Assembly (NCBI GenBank): GCA_016937575.1
Contig: JAFHKN010000002.1
Location: forward strand, 2,604,001-2,668,000
DNA from: Roseomonas aeriglobus
GTDB lineage: Bacteria > Pseudomonadota > Alphaproteobacteria > Sphingomonadales > Sphingomonadaceae
Direction of reading: 5' to 3'
Length of the DNA: 64,000 bases
Position 1 is the first letter of the stretch, and every line of letters starts with the position of its first letter. The notes beneath the pieces are model-generated. The model was given only the letters and a program-made list of their open reading frames with translations, was not told the origin of the DNA and made no database searches. This document shows, piece by piece, positions 52,865-60,720 of the stretch. The translations under genes and the position numbers were made by a program.

Positions 52865-53389
52865 ATGCCGCTCTACGCCACCACCATGCCCTCGCCCGTC
52901 GGCACGCTGACGCTGGTCGCCAGTGACGCGGGACTAGCCGCGGTGCTGTGGGAAGACGACCGCCCCGGCCGCGTGGTGCTGGAAGACGCGGAATCGAACC
53001 CCGACCACCCGGTTCTGGCCGCCGCCAGCAGCCAGCTCGCCGAATATTTCGCGGGCATCCGTACCCGCTTCGACCTGCCGCTCGACCCGCGCGGCACGCC
53101 CTTCCAGCGTCAGGTGTGGGCAGCCCTCGACACGATCCCGTTCGGCGAGACGCGCAGCTATGCCCAGATCGCCGCCCAGGTCGGCCGCCCGACCGCGGCG
53201 CGCGCGGTCGGTGCCGCGAACGGGCGTAACCCGGTGTCGATCGTCACGCCCTGCCACCGCGTCGTCGGTACGAACGGCATGCTGACCGGCTTTGCCGGCG
53301 GCCTTGCCGCGAAGGATTACCTTCTGACGCTCGAACGCGGCGCAACAGCGCCCTCCAGGCCGGGTCCCGCCTCCGCACTCGGCAGGTAG
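52865..53389 (+). CDS. ogt: Methylated-DNA--protein-cysteine methyltransferase
   Basis: 174 residues. The C-terminal ATase domain has GTPFQRQVWAALDTIPFGET, YAQIAAQVGRPTAARAVGAA and the active-site NPVSIVTPCHRVVGTNG, followed by GFAGGLAAKDYLLTLE. It repairs O6-alkylguanine by suicidal transfer to the cysteine in PCHR. The last 24 codons overlap the convergent amidase gene by 73 bases. Confidence 0.95.
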   Translation: MPLYATTMPSPVGTLTLVASDAGLAAVLWEDDRPGRVVLEDAESNPDHPVLAAASSQLAEYFAGIRTRFDLPLDPRGTPFQRQVWAALDTIPFGETRSYAQIAAQVGRPTAARAVGAANGRNPVSIVTPCHRVVGTNGMLTGFAGGLAAKDYLLTLERGATAPSRPGPASALGR

Positions 53390-54921
53390 CGCGGCGCCTG
53401 GCGTGCCATCGCCCGCGCCTCATAGGCATAGCCCGCCGCGAGCAGCGTCTGCTCGCTCCAGGCCGGTCCGATGAAGCTCAGCCCGACCGGCAGCGAGCGG
53501 ACGAGACCCATCGGTACCGTGAGATGGGGGTAGCCTGACACCGCCGGCAACTGGCTGGCGCTGGCGTCGCTCGATTGGTCGCCATGCACCGGGTCGCTGG
53601 GCCAGGCGGCGCCATAGCTGGGCGTCACGATCAGCCGCGCGTCGGCCGCCTTCAGCATCGCGTCGATCGCGCCCGCAGCCTGCGCCCGACCCTTCTCCCG
53701 CGCGGTACGATAGGCGGGATCGGCCAGGCCCTTGGTCTTCGCCGCGGCCACGAAGGTTTCCTGTCCGAAGAACGGCATTTCGGCGCCCGAATTGGCATCG
53801 TTGAACGCAATGACCTGGTCGAGCGTGCGCGTCCGGACGGCGGCCGGCGTCGTCGCGAGATAGGCGTCGAGGTCTGCCTTCAGCTCCGTGTAGAGCACCA
53901 GTTGCTCGGCCGCGCCAAGGCCGGGCGTCGGCGGGCGCTGGACGTCGACCAGGGTCGCGCCGGCGGCCCGCAAGACGGCGAGTGCCGCATCGAACCGCGC
54001 GGTCAGGTCGGGCGTCATGTCGGGCCGCAGTACCGCAACGCGGACACCCTTCAGCGCCCCCTCCGACAGACCGGCGGCATAGTCGACACGGTGGGCGTCG
54101 GCGTCCTTCGTCGCGACGTCCGCCGCGTCGCTGCCGATCATCGCCGTATAGAGCATCGCGGCATCGCGCACGCTGCGCGCCATCGGCCCGGGCGTATCCT
54201 GACTGTGGCTGATCGGCACGACGTGCGTCCGGCTGACCGCGCCCACCGTCGGCTTCAACCCGACGAGGCCGTTGATCGCCGAGGGACAGACGACCGACCC
54301 GTCGGTTTCGGTGCCCAAGGCCGCCGCGGCGAAGCTCGCCGCTACCGCTGCCCCCGATCCAGACGACGATCCGCACGCCGTGCGGTCGAGCGCATAAGGA
54401 TTGCGCACCAGTCCGCCGACCGCGCTCCACCCGCTCATCGACCGGTTGGAGCGGATGTTCGCCCATTCGCTGAGGTTGGCCTTGCCCAGGATCACCGCCC
54501 CGGCCGCCCGCAGGCGCGCGACGACCGGCGCATCGCGGCGCGTGACATTGTCCTTCAACGCCAGGCTGCCCGCGGTCGTCGCCACCGGGTCGAGCGTTTC
54601 GATATTGTCCTTGACCAGAATCGGCACCCCGTCGAGGGGGCCCAGCCGCCGTTTGGCCTTCGCCCGCGCATCGGCGGCGCGCGCCTGGGCGATCGCATCG
54701 GGATTGACCGCGATGACACTGCGCAGCGTCGGGCCGGTGCGGTCCATCGCGGCAATACGGGCAAGGTAGGCGCGCGTCGCGGCCTCCGACGTCAATTGCC
54801 CACTGGCGATCCGCGCCGACAGGTCCGACAAGGGCATCTCGACGATCACCGGCGCGCGGGCCTGCGCCTGCACTGCCACCGGCGCGGTCATCGCCATGAT
54901 CCCGATCAATGCCGTCCGCAT
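53317..54921 (-). CDS. Secreted amidase (amidase-signature family)
   Basis: 534 residues with a signal peptide (1-19, ending VAVQAQA). The Ser-cisSer-Lys triad is visible: Lys in VPILVKDNIET, and serines in TACGSSSGSGAAVAA and TETDGSVVCPSAING. Family length normal. The substrate may be a peptide or aryl amide in the periplasm. The C-terminal coding part overlaps ogt by 73 bases in the convergent orientation. Confidence 0.93.
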   Translation of the reverse strand: MRTALIGIMAMTAPVAVQAQARAPVIVEMPLSDLSARIASGQLTSEAATRAYLARIAAMDRTGPTLRSVIAVNPDAIAQARAADARAKAKRRLGPLDGVPILVKDNIETLDPVATTAGSLALKDNVTRRDAPVVARLRAAGAVILGKANLSEWANIRSNRSMSGWSAVGGLVRNPYALDRTACGSSSGSGAAVAASFAAAALGTETDGSVVCPSAINGLVGLKPTVGAVSRTHVVPISHSQDTPGPMARSVRDAAMLYTAMIGSDAADVATKDADAHRVDYAAGLSEGALKGVRVAVLRPDMTPDLTARFDAALAVLRAAGATLVDVQRPPTPGLGAAEQLVLYTELKADLDAYLATTPAAVRTRTLDQVIAFNDANSGAEMPFFGQETFVAAAKTKGLADPAYRTAREKGRAQAAGAIDAMLKAADARLIVTPSYGAAWPSDPVHGDQSSDASASQLPAVSGYPHLTVPMGLVRSLPVGLSFIGPAWSEQTLLAAGYAYEARAMARQAPRYLPSAEAGPGLEGAVAPRSSVRR

Positions 54922-54982
54922 ACCGCTGTCTCCCCTGTCTTCGGACGGATGCTAGGATCGGAACCGGCAGGCCACAATCGAT

Positions 54983-55004
54983 AGCTGTGCACAGCTGATC
55001 CACA
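54983..55004. promoter_or_regulatory. Palindrome plus DnaA-box-like site
   Basis: AGCTGTGCACAGCT (54983-54996) is a perfect 14-base palindrome, immediately followed by TGATCCACA, one base from the DnaA-box consensus TTATCCACA. It lies between the amidase start and the nrdA promoter region. Confidence 0.4.
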
Positions 55005-55160
55005 GCAAAATTTTTTTCGTTCCGGCTGCGCACTCTTGCGTTTCCAGAAGGCTAGGAAAGTCCACGCGTCGCGCGATGAGGCATCCGCGAAACGAGTCAT
55101 TTGAGCGACGAACCGTTACGTCAAATCCGCACGCACCGGCTTGCCTTGCAACGCAATTAG

Positions 55161-55176
55161 CCACAATCTGTTGTGG
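55161..55176. promoter_or_regulatory. NrdR-box-like palindrome upstream of nrdA
   Basis: CCACAATCTGTTGTGG has perfect 6-base arms and resembles NrdR boxes (ACACAATATATTGTGT type). It lies about 25 bases upstream of a candidate -35 for nrdA. A second partial palindrome (CGTGA...TCACG at 55217-55233) overlaps the -10. Confidence 0.6.
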
Positions 55177-55201
55177 TTGTGTCAGGGGGCTGGCCCAAGC
55201 C

Positions 55202-55229
55202 TTGGTGATTTCGTCGCGTGACCTTATAT
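55202..55229 (+). promoter_or_regulatory. Candidate nrdA promoter
   Basis: TTGGTG (55202-55207), 16-base spacer, TTATAT (55224-55229). It precedes nrdA by about 120 bases and is flanked by the NrdR-box-like palindrome. The -10 is one of few AT-rich hexamers in the gap. Confidence 0.5.
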
Positions 55230-55350
55230 CACGTGGACACCATTTCATGCCCTTTGCCACCAAAATGGTCCCGTTTTGTTCTGGGGCCATCCGATGATAG
55301 AAGACCGGGGATGACGAGTCGTCTCCGGCAGCTGAGTAAGGGACGGCGCG

Positions 55351-57273
55351 ATGGATTTCAGAGACACTGCGGAGAGCGATGTGACGGACGCGACGACCAT
55401 CGAAACCCCGGCCGAGACGAATGCCACGGCCACTGCGACCAATCGCGATTCGCGCCATATCGCGACGCCCTATCCGGTCGAGGTCGATCACAGCCGCGAC
55501 GCGCTGCTGACCGAATTCGGCAAGGATACGCTCAAGGACCGCTACCTGCTGCCGGGCGAAAGCTTCCAGGATCTGTTCGTCCGCGTCGCCTCGGCCTATG
55601 CCGACGACGCGGCGCACGCCCAGCGCATCTATGATTATATCAGCCGCCTGTGGTTCATGCCGGCGACGCCCGTGCTGTCGAACGGCGGCACCGGCCGCGG
55701 CCTGCCGATCAGCTGCTTCCTCAACTCGGTCCCCGACAGCCTGAACGGCATCGTCGACACCTGGAACGAGAATGTCTGGCTCGCCTCGCGCGGTGGCGGC
55801 ATCGGCACCTATTGGGGCAACGTCCGCGGGATCGGCGAGCCGGTCGGCCTCAACGGCAAGACCAGCGGCATCATCCCGTTCGTCCGCGTGATGGATTCGC
55901 TGACGCTCGCGATCAGCCAGGGCTCGCTGCGTCGCGGGTCGGCCGCCTGCTACCTCGACATCTCGCACCCGGAGATCGAGGAGTTCCTCGAGATCCGCAA
56001 GCCTTCGGGCGACTTCAACCGCAAGGCACTGAACCTGCACCACGGCGTGCTGATTCCCGACGCCTTCATGGAAGCGGTGCGCGACGGCGCCGAATGGGAG
56101 CTGACGTCGCCGAAGGACGGCAGCGTTCGCGGCAAGGTCGATGCGCGCAGCCTGTTCCAGAAGCTGGTCGAAACGCGCCTCGCCACGGGTGAGCCCTACA
56201 TCGTGTTCTCCGACACCGTGAACAACACGATGCCCAAGCATCATCGCGACCTCGGGCTCAAGGTTTCGACGTCGAACCTCTGCTCGGAAATCACGCTGCC
56301 GACCGGCAAGGATCACCTGGGCAACGAGCGTACTGCGGTGTGCTGCCTCTCGTCGCTGAATCTCGAAACCTGGGATCAGTGGAAGGACGAGAAGGGCTTC
56401 ATCGAGGATGTGATGCGCTTCCTCGACAACGTGCTGCAGGACTATATCGACCGGGCCGAGCCGGGCATGGAAAAGGCCGCCTATTCCGCCGCGCGCGAAC
56501 GCTCGGTGGGCCTGGGCGTGATGGGCTTCCACAGCTTCCTCCAGGCGCGCGGCCTGCCGATGGAAGGCGCGATGGCCAAGTCGTGGAACCTGCGCATCTT
56601 CAAGCATGTCCGCAGCGCAGTCGACCAGGCGTCGATGCAGCTCGCGGTCGAGCGCGGCGCGTGCCCGGACGCGGCCGACATGGGCGTGATGGAGCGCTTC
56701 AGCTGCAAGATGGCGATCGCGCCGACCGCGTCGATCAGCATCATCTGCGGTGGCACCAGCGCCTGCATCGAACCGATTCCGGCGAACATCTACACGCACA
56801 AGACGCTGTCGGGTTCGACCAGCGTCAAGAACGTTCACCTCGAAAAGCTGCTCAAGGAAAAGTCCAAGAACAGCGATGCGATCTGGAACTCGATCCTGGA
56901 GCATGGCGGGTCGGTCCAGCACCTCGATTTCCTGTCGGACGACGAGAAGGCGACGTTCAAGACCAGCTTCGAGATCGACCAGCGCTGGCTGCTCGAACTC
57001 GCCGGCGACCGCACGCCCTACATCGACCAGGCGCAGTCGCTGAACCTGTTCATCCCCGCCGACGTCGAGAAGTGGGACCTGCTGATGCTCCACTTCCGCG
57101 CCTGGGAGCTGGGCATCAAGTCGCTCTATTACCTGCGTTCGAAGTCGATCCAGCGTGCGGGCTTCGCGGGTAGCGAGGGCCAGGGCGGCGTGGAGGCGGA
57201 CAACACGCTCGCCAAGCCGCAGTTCAATCTGGGCGAGAGCACGGATTACGACGAGTGTCTGGCGTGTCAGTAA
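55351..57273 (+). CDS. nrdA: Ribonucleoside-diphosphate reductase alpha subunit, class I
   Basis: 640 residues. Reduces ribonucleoside diphosphates to deoxy forms. Redox Cys in GLPISCFLNSVPDS, thiyl-radical Cys in TSNLCSEITLPTG, second redox Cys in AVCCLSSLNLE, radical-transfer tyrosines in GIKSLYYLRSKS, and the C-terminal thioredoxin-reactive pair in DECLACQ. The N-terminus has only about 45 disordered residues before DALLTEFGKDTLKDRYLLPG, so no ATP-cone domain is present. The ATG at 55351 is followed by a second plausible in-frame start (GTG at 55381). nrdB lies 1.7 kb downstream. Confidence 0.95.
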   Translation: MDFRDTAESDVTDATTIETPAETNATATATNRDSRHIATPYPVEVDHSRDALLTEFGKDTLKDRYLLPGESFQDLFVRVASAYADDAAHAQRIYDYISRLWFMPATPVLSNGGTGRGLPISCFLNSVPDSLNGIVDTWNENVWLASRGGGIGTYWGNVRGIGEPVGLNGKTSGIIPFVRVMDSLTLAISQGSLRRGSAACYLDISHPEIEEFLEIRKPSGDFNRKALNLHHGVLIPDAFMEAVRDGAEWELTSPKDGSVRGKVDARSLFQKLVETRLATGEPYIVFSDTVNNTMPKHHRDLGLKVSTSNLCSEITLPTGKDHLGNERTAVCCLSSLNLETWDQWKDEKGFIEDVMRFLDNVLQDYIDRAEPGMEKAAYSAARERSVGLGVMGFHSFLQARGLPMEGAMAKSWNLRIFKHVRSAVDQASMQLAVERGACPDAADMGVMERFSCKMAIAPTASISIICGGTSACIEPIPANIYTHKTLSGSTSVKNVHLEKLLKEKSKNSDAIWNSILEHGGSVQHLDFLSDDEKATFKTSFEIDQRWLLELAGDRTPYIDQAQSLNLFIPADVEKWDLLMLHFRAWELGIKSLYYLRSKSIQRAGFAGSEGQGGVEADNTLAKPQFNLGESTDYDECLACQ

Positions 57274-57291
57274 GGTGAACCGGCTAGTCGC

Positions 57292-57385
57292 CCTCACCCT
57301 TCCGGCGCTTCGCGCCTCCCTCCCTCTCCCGATGGGAGAGAGGGAAGGGGCCCGCGTTGCGCAGCGACGTGGGAAGGGTGAGGGC
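57292..57385. repeat. Palindromic repeat upstream of DUF559 gene
   Basis: CGCCCTCACCCTTCCGGCGC... with inner CTCTCCCGATGGGAGAG, ending ...GGAAGGGTGAGGGCG as an inverted outer arm. It matches 23172-23243 and the shorter copy at 57768-57823. Confidence 0.82.
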
Positions 57386-57388
57386 GAC

Positions 57389-57757
57389 GTGCGGCTATAC
57401 GAAGGTCGCCCGAGCGGCACCGTGGATCGTGCGCGGCAGCTTCGTCGTGATGCGCCCGAACCGGAACGTCGGCTACTGCGTGCCCTGAGAACCGCCTTCC
57501 CAATACTCAAATGGCGGCATCAGGCGCCGATCGGCCGCTTCTACGCCGATATATTGTGTTTCTCGGAGCGACTGGTGATCGAAGTCGATGGCGATACCCA
57601 TGCAGACGCGGGGCCACGTGACGACGGACGCTCGACGTTCATCGGACGTGAGGGCTTTCGTGTGGTTCGCTATGCGAACGACGACGTGATGGAAAACCTG
57701 GACGGCGTCGTTGCTGACATCGCCGTTGCGCTTAAGGAAAAGGGCAGCATGGCATGA
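57389..57757 (+). CDS. DUF559 endonuclease-like protein
   Basis: 122 residues from a GTG at 57389, just at the edge of the upstream repeat; the frame is open further upstream through the repeat. ARQLRRDAPEPERRLLRALR, KWRHQAPIGRFYADILCFSE and the catalytic-looking VIEVDGDTHAD match DUF559 (Vsr/restriction-endonuclease fold). Single DUF559 proteins are common in alphaproteobacteria and are of unknown function. The gene sits between nrdA and nrdB and is bracketed by two copies of the same repeat. Confidence 0.85.
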   Translation: MRLYEGRPSGTVDRARQLRRDAPEPERRLLRALRTAFPILKWRHQAPIGRFYADILCFSERLVIEVDGDTHADAGPRDDGRSTFIGREGFRVVRYANDDVMENLDGVVADIAVALKEKGSMA

Positions 57758-57767
57758 CCCACACTGC

Positions 57768-57823
57768 CCTCACCCTTCCGCCGCTACGCGGCTCCCTCCC
57801 TCTCCCGATGGGAGAGGGAGGGA
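57768..57823. repeat. Palindromic repeat downstream of DUF559 gene
   Basis: CCCTCACCCTTCCGCCGCTA then CTCTCCCGATGGGAGAG; same orientation as the left half of the upstream copy. It forms a direct repeat around the DUF559 gene. Confidence 0.8.
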
Positions 57824-57826
57824 GCC

Positions 57827-58096
57827 TCAGCCGGCGTTCTCTTCTTCCTCGAACGTCACCGCGACGTCGGCGTTGGCGCTCAGCCGCACCTTGTCGCCCT
57901 CGACGTCGGCGACCAGGCCGAGCGAGATGAAGTGGTGATGCCCTTCATGGCTTCCCTCGGCGCCTTCGATCTGCGCGCCCGAATCCTTCTTGGTCAGCTT
58001 GATGCGGTCGCCCTCGACGCGGTCGACGGTGCCGACGTGGACGCCATCGGCGCCGATGACTTCCATATGTTCCTTGATCGCGCTTGCATCGGCCAT
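57827..58096 (-). CDS. DUF2171 protein
   Basis: An 89-residue protein. IKEHMEVIGADGVHVGTVDR, VEGDRIKLTKKDSGAQIEGA, then HHHFISLGLVADVEGDKVRL, match DUF2171, a PRC-barrel-like small domain with unknown function. The acidic tail EEEENAG ends it. It is encoded on the opposite strand between nrdA and nrdB. Confidence 0.87.
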   Translation of the reverse strand: MADASAIKEHMEVIGADGVHVGTVDRVEGDRIKLTKKDSGAQIEGAEGSHEGHHHFISLGLVADVEGDKVRLSANADVAVTFEEEENAG

Positions 58097-58152
58097 GTCA
58101 GATCTCCTGTGTTGGGTTCGAGCGGCAAACGCGCGGGGCGGGCGTTGGCTGC

Positions 58153-58452
58153 ATGACCCGCATCAGGCACCTCGCCCCGCTCGCACTGCTCAGCCTGTCG
58201 GCCTGCGCGACGCAGGTGGCGTCGGCCGTGAGCACGGCGCCCGACACGCCCGGCTTCCTGCTCGGGCTGTGGCACGGGTTCATCTTCCCGGTCGCCTGGG
58301 TGTTGTCGCTCTTCCTGCCCGATGTCGCTGTCTATGCCGTGCCCAACAACGGCGGCTGGTACGACTTCGGCTATTTCCTCGGCATCGTCGTGTTCGGCGT
58401 CGGCGCGCGCCAGACGAAGACGGTCTATGTCACCCGGCGGGAGCGGTGGTGA
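58153..58452 (+). CDS. Small lipoprotein/membrane protein
   Basis: 99 residues from the ATG at 58153. The start RIRHLAPLALLSLSAC looks like a lipoprotein signal. GFLLGLWHGFIFPVAWVLSL and NNGGWYDFGYFLGIVVFGVG are two hydrophobic segments found in small uncharacterised membrane proteins. The stop overlaps the next ATG (TGATG). Confidence 0.7.
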   Translation: MTRIRHLAPLALLSLSACATQVASAVSTAPDTPGFLLGLWHGFIFPVAWVLSLFLPDVAVYAVPNNGGWYDFGYFLGIVVFGVGARQTKTVYVTRRERW

Positions 58453-58589
58453 TGCCGCTCCAGAGCATCATCATGTTCGGTGCGGGCGCCCTCGGTTTGC
58501 GTCAGCAAAGCGAGGAGACGCCACGTCGGGCAGCGGGGCCGGCAACGCCGGTCTCGTCTGACGGCGTGGCAAGGGGCGGAGTGCGCTGA
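58452..58589 (+). CDS. Short ORF, probable degenerate partial duplication
   Basis: 45 codons. The first nine residues MPLQSIIMF are identical to those of the next ORF, encoded by nearly the same bases; the rest (GALGLRQQSEETPRR...) has no membrane character. Start and stop overlap both neighbours. It may be the leftover of a duplicated start region that keeps translation coupling intact rather than a functional protein. Confidence 0.45.
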   Translation: MPLQSIIMFGAGALGLRQQSEETPRRAAGPATPVSSDGVARGGVR

Positions 58590-58789
58590 TGCCGCTACAG
58601 AGCATCATCATGTTTGCCGTCGCCGCCGTCTTCGCGCTGCTCGGCATCGGCCTGCTCCTAGCGCTCACCCGTCCGCGGACGGCGGGCCAGGTCTACGCCT
58701 TCCGCATGGTCGGCATCATGGCGCTGTCCGGCGGCGTCGTGCTGGCCATGAGCGCCGCCGCCATGTGGCAGTGGAGCGTGGAGGGATGA
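58589..58789 (+). CDS. Small membrane protein
   Basis: 66 residues with two membrane helices (SIIMFAVAAVFALLGIGLLL; VGIMALSGGVVLAMSAAAMW). Overlaps the preceding and following ORFs (TGATG, ATGA). Family not recognised. Confidence 0.65.
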   Translation: MPLQSIIMFAVAAVFALLGIGLLLALTRPRTAGQVYAFRMVGIMALSGGVVLAMSAAAMWQWSVEG

Positions 58790-58989
58790 GCAGCGAAATT
58801 GCAATGTCGATATTCTTCCTGGTCATCGGCATTGGCCTGTTGACGCTGGGCATGCATGACTTGCGGAGCCGACAGCCCCGGTGGTGGAACCGCGGATGGC
58901 CCATCTTGTACGGCATCGGCTCTCTATTTTTTGGCCTGATAATCACAGGCAGCATGATCTTTCACCTTAACGAACTTCTTCCGGAGTAA
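58786..58989 (+). CDS. Small membrane protein
   Basis: 67 residues, start ATG overlapping the previous stop. Two hydrophobic helices (IAMSIFFLVIGIGLLTLGMH; WPILYGIGSLFFGLIITGSM). It lies five bases before nrdB, so it is likely in the same transcript. Family not recognised. Confidence 0.65.
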   Translation: MSSEIAMSIFFLVIGIGLLTLGMHDLRSRQPRWWNRGWPILYGIGSLFFGLIITGSMIFHLNELLPE

Positions 58990-58994
58990 CCCCC

Positions 58995-60056
58995 ATGTCC
59001 CTCACCTCCGCCCGCAAGACCTACAAGCCCTTCGAATATCCTTGGGCCTATGAATTCTGGAAGCGCCAGCAGCAGATCCACTGGATGCCCGAAGAAGTGC
59101 CGCTGGGTGAGGACTGCCGCGACTGGGCGCAGAAGCTGACCGATCACGAGCGCAACCTGCTGACGCAAATCTTCCGCTTCTTCACCCAGGCCGACGTCGA
59201 GGTGCAGGACTGCTACCACGAGAAATACGGCCGGGTGTTCAAGCCGACCGAGATCAAGATGATGCTCGCCGCCTTCTCGAACATGGAGACGGTGCATATC
59301 GCGGCGTACAGCCACCTGCTCGACACGATCGGCATGCCCGAGAGCGAATATGGCATGTTCCTCGAATATGCCGAGATGAAGGACAAGCACGACTATCTGC
59401 AGAACTTCGGCGTCGATACCGACGAGGACATCGCCAAGACGCTCGCCATGTTCGGCGGCTTCACCGAAGGGCTGCAGCTGTTCGCGTCGTTCGCGATGCT
59501 GATGAACTTCCCGCGCTTCAACAAGATGAAAGGCATGGGCCAGATCGTCAGCTGGTCGGTGCGCGACGAAAGCCTGCACTGCGAAGGCATCATCAAGCTG
59601 TTCCACACCTTCGTGAAGGAGCGCGACTGCCTGACCGCGTCCGTCAAGAAGGACATCCGCGACATGTGCCACACGACGGTCGACCTGGAGGACGCCTTCA
59701 TCGACCTGGCGTTCGAGGCGGGTCCGGTGAACGGCATGACCGCGGAGGAGATCAAGCGCTACATCCGCTACATCGCCGACTGGCGCCTCGGGCAGTTGGG
59801 CCTGAAGCCGATGTACATGATCAAGGAACACCCGCTGCCCTGGCTCGCCCCGCTGCTGAACGGCGTGGAGCATGCGAACTTCTTCGAACAGCGCGCGACC
59901 GAATATTCGAAGGGCGCGACGCGCGGCCAGTGGAACGACGTGTGGTCGAGCTTCGACAAGCGCCAGAAGGCGAAGGCGTCGGCGCCGGCGGCGAACGAGG
60001 ACGTCGGGGATCAAGGAGGGGATATGTTCAGCCGGGCTGGAGTCGCAGCCGAATAA
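58995..60056 (+). CDS. nrdB: Ribonucleoside-diphosphate reductase beta subunit, class I
   Basis: 353 residues. Carries the di-iron tyrosyl radical for NrdA. Metal ligands and radical Tyr lie in FSNMETVHIAAYSHLLDT (Glu..His...Tyr), and further ligands in SVRDESLHCEG. The C-terminus (VAAE) is short and the last 35 residues are unstructured, as usual for the tail that docks on NrdA. No ATP-cone is fused. It lies 1.7 kb from nrdA, with unrelated genes between. Confidence 0.95.
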   Translation: MSLTSARKTYKPFEYPWAYEFWKRQQQIHWMPEEVPLGEDCRDWAQKLTDHERNLLTQIFRFFTQADVEVQDCYHEKYGRVFKPTEIKMMLAAFSNMETVHIAAYSHLLDTIGMPESEYGMFLEYAEMKDKHDYLQNFGVDTDEDIAKTLAMFGGFTEGLQLFASFAMLMNFPRFNKMKGMGQIVSWSVRDESLHCEGIIKLFHTFVKERDCLTASVKKDIRDMCHTTVDLEDAFIDLAFEAGPVNGMTAEEIKRYIRYIADWRLGQLGLKPMYMIKEHPLPWLAPLLNGVEHANFFEQRATEYSKGATRGQWNDVWSSFDKRQKAKASAPAANEDVGDQGGDMFSRAGVAAE

Positions 60057-60405
60057 CGGCTGCGACCGGCGTCGGCAGCGCCGACGCCGCCAGCCCGGCC
60101 GGCCGGCGGCGCCCCTTAGGGCGCCGTCCGACGGCATGAGCTTTGCTCATGCTGGGGCCAATCCTTCCTGAGTTCCCGTGCTCCGGGGCAGGCCGGAGCA
60201 CGAGACGTCCAGTCTCGCGGCGAAGGTCACGAAGTTCACGCCAAAAGCGGGTTTTCGCGCGTGCAGGTGGCGGTACCGTTTCTCGCCATGACGAGAGGGT
60301 CAAAGTTGCGCGCACAGATGTGCTCGGCAACGTCAAAGAGCGTGAGCGAGCAAGTCCCGTCCGAGCCGCAGTCAAGCAAACGAATTCCCAACATTGCAAC
60401 CCACC

Positions 60406-60500
60406 GTGCCCCGGCGGAGGCCGGGGCCCAGGCGCAGACCGGCACTGGTTCGTGCCATCGCTCTGTCAGTGCAACTGGGCCCCGGCCTCCGCCGGGGCAC
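60406..60500. repeat. Perfect 25-base inverted repeat
   Basis: GTGCCCCGGCGGAGGCCGGG... and its exact complement ...CCCGGCCTCCGCCGGGGCAC, separated by 45 bases. Same family as 43905 and 47126. Confidence 0.85.
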
Positions 60501-60560
60501 CGGGTAATGGAAGCGGCCTTGATAGAGCAGCGACGCAGGACGACAGTGCCGCCACCCGCC

Positions 60561-60642
60561 CCGTGCTCCCGCGCAGGCGGGAGCCCAAGGTTGCCGAGCG
60601 GCGCCCTTCGTGGCTCTGGGCTCCCGCCGGCGGGGAGCATGG
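60561..60642. repeat. Palindromic repeat related to 3551-3632
   Basis: CCGTGCTCCCGCGCAGGCGG and GGGCTCCCGCCGGCGGGGAG are imperfect inverted arms; the first contains the CCCGCGCAGGCGGGAGC core shared with the element at 3551. Confidence 0.7.
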
Positions 60643-60720
60643 GCAAGATGGCTTTTCTTGCGCCACGCCGTCAGACGGGGCCGCTCCGCGCCCCCGCTGC
60701 CCGCCGTGGCGAGTCCGGGA

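Larger units (their letters stand above)
60057..60720. other. Intergenic region with several palindromes, no gene recognised
   Basis: About 660 bases between nrdB and the convergent SDR gene. It holds GGCGCCCCTTAGGGCGCC (60107-60124), a perfect 25-base inverted repeat (60406-60430 with 60476-60500) and another palindrome at 60561-60642. The ORFs here are short and overlap the repeats, so I regard none as a gene. Confidence 0.6.

Noticed and set aside
54952..57510. An 852-codon minus-strand frame opposite nrdA.
   Set aside because: nrdA is unmistakable on the plus strand; the opposite frame has no recognisable family.
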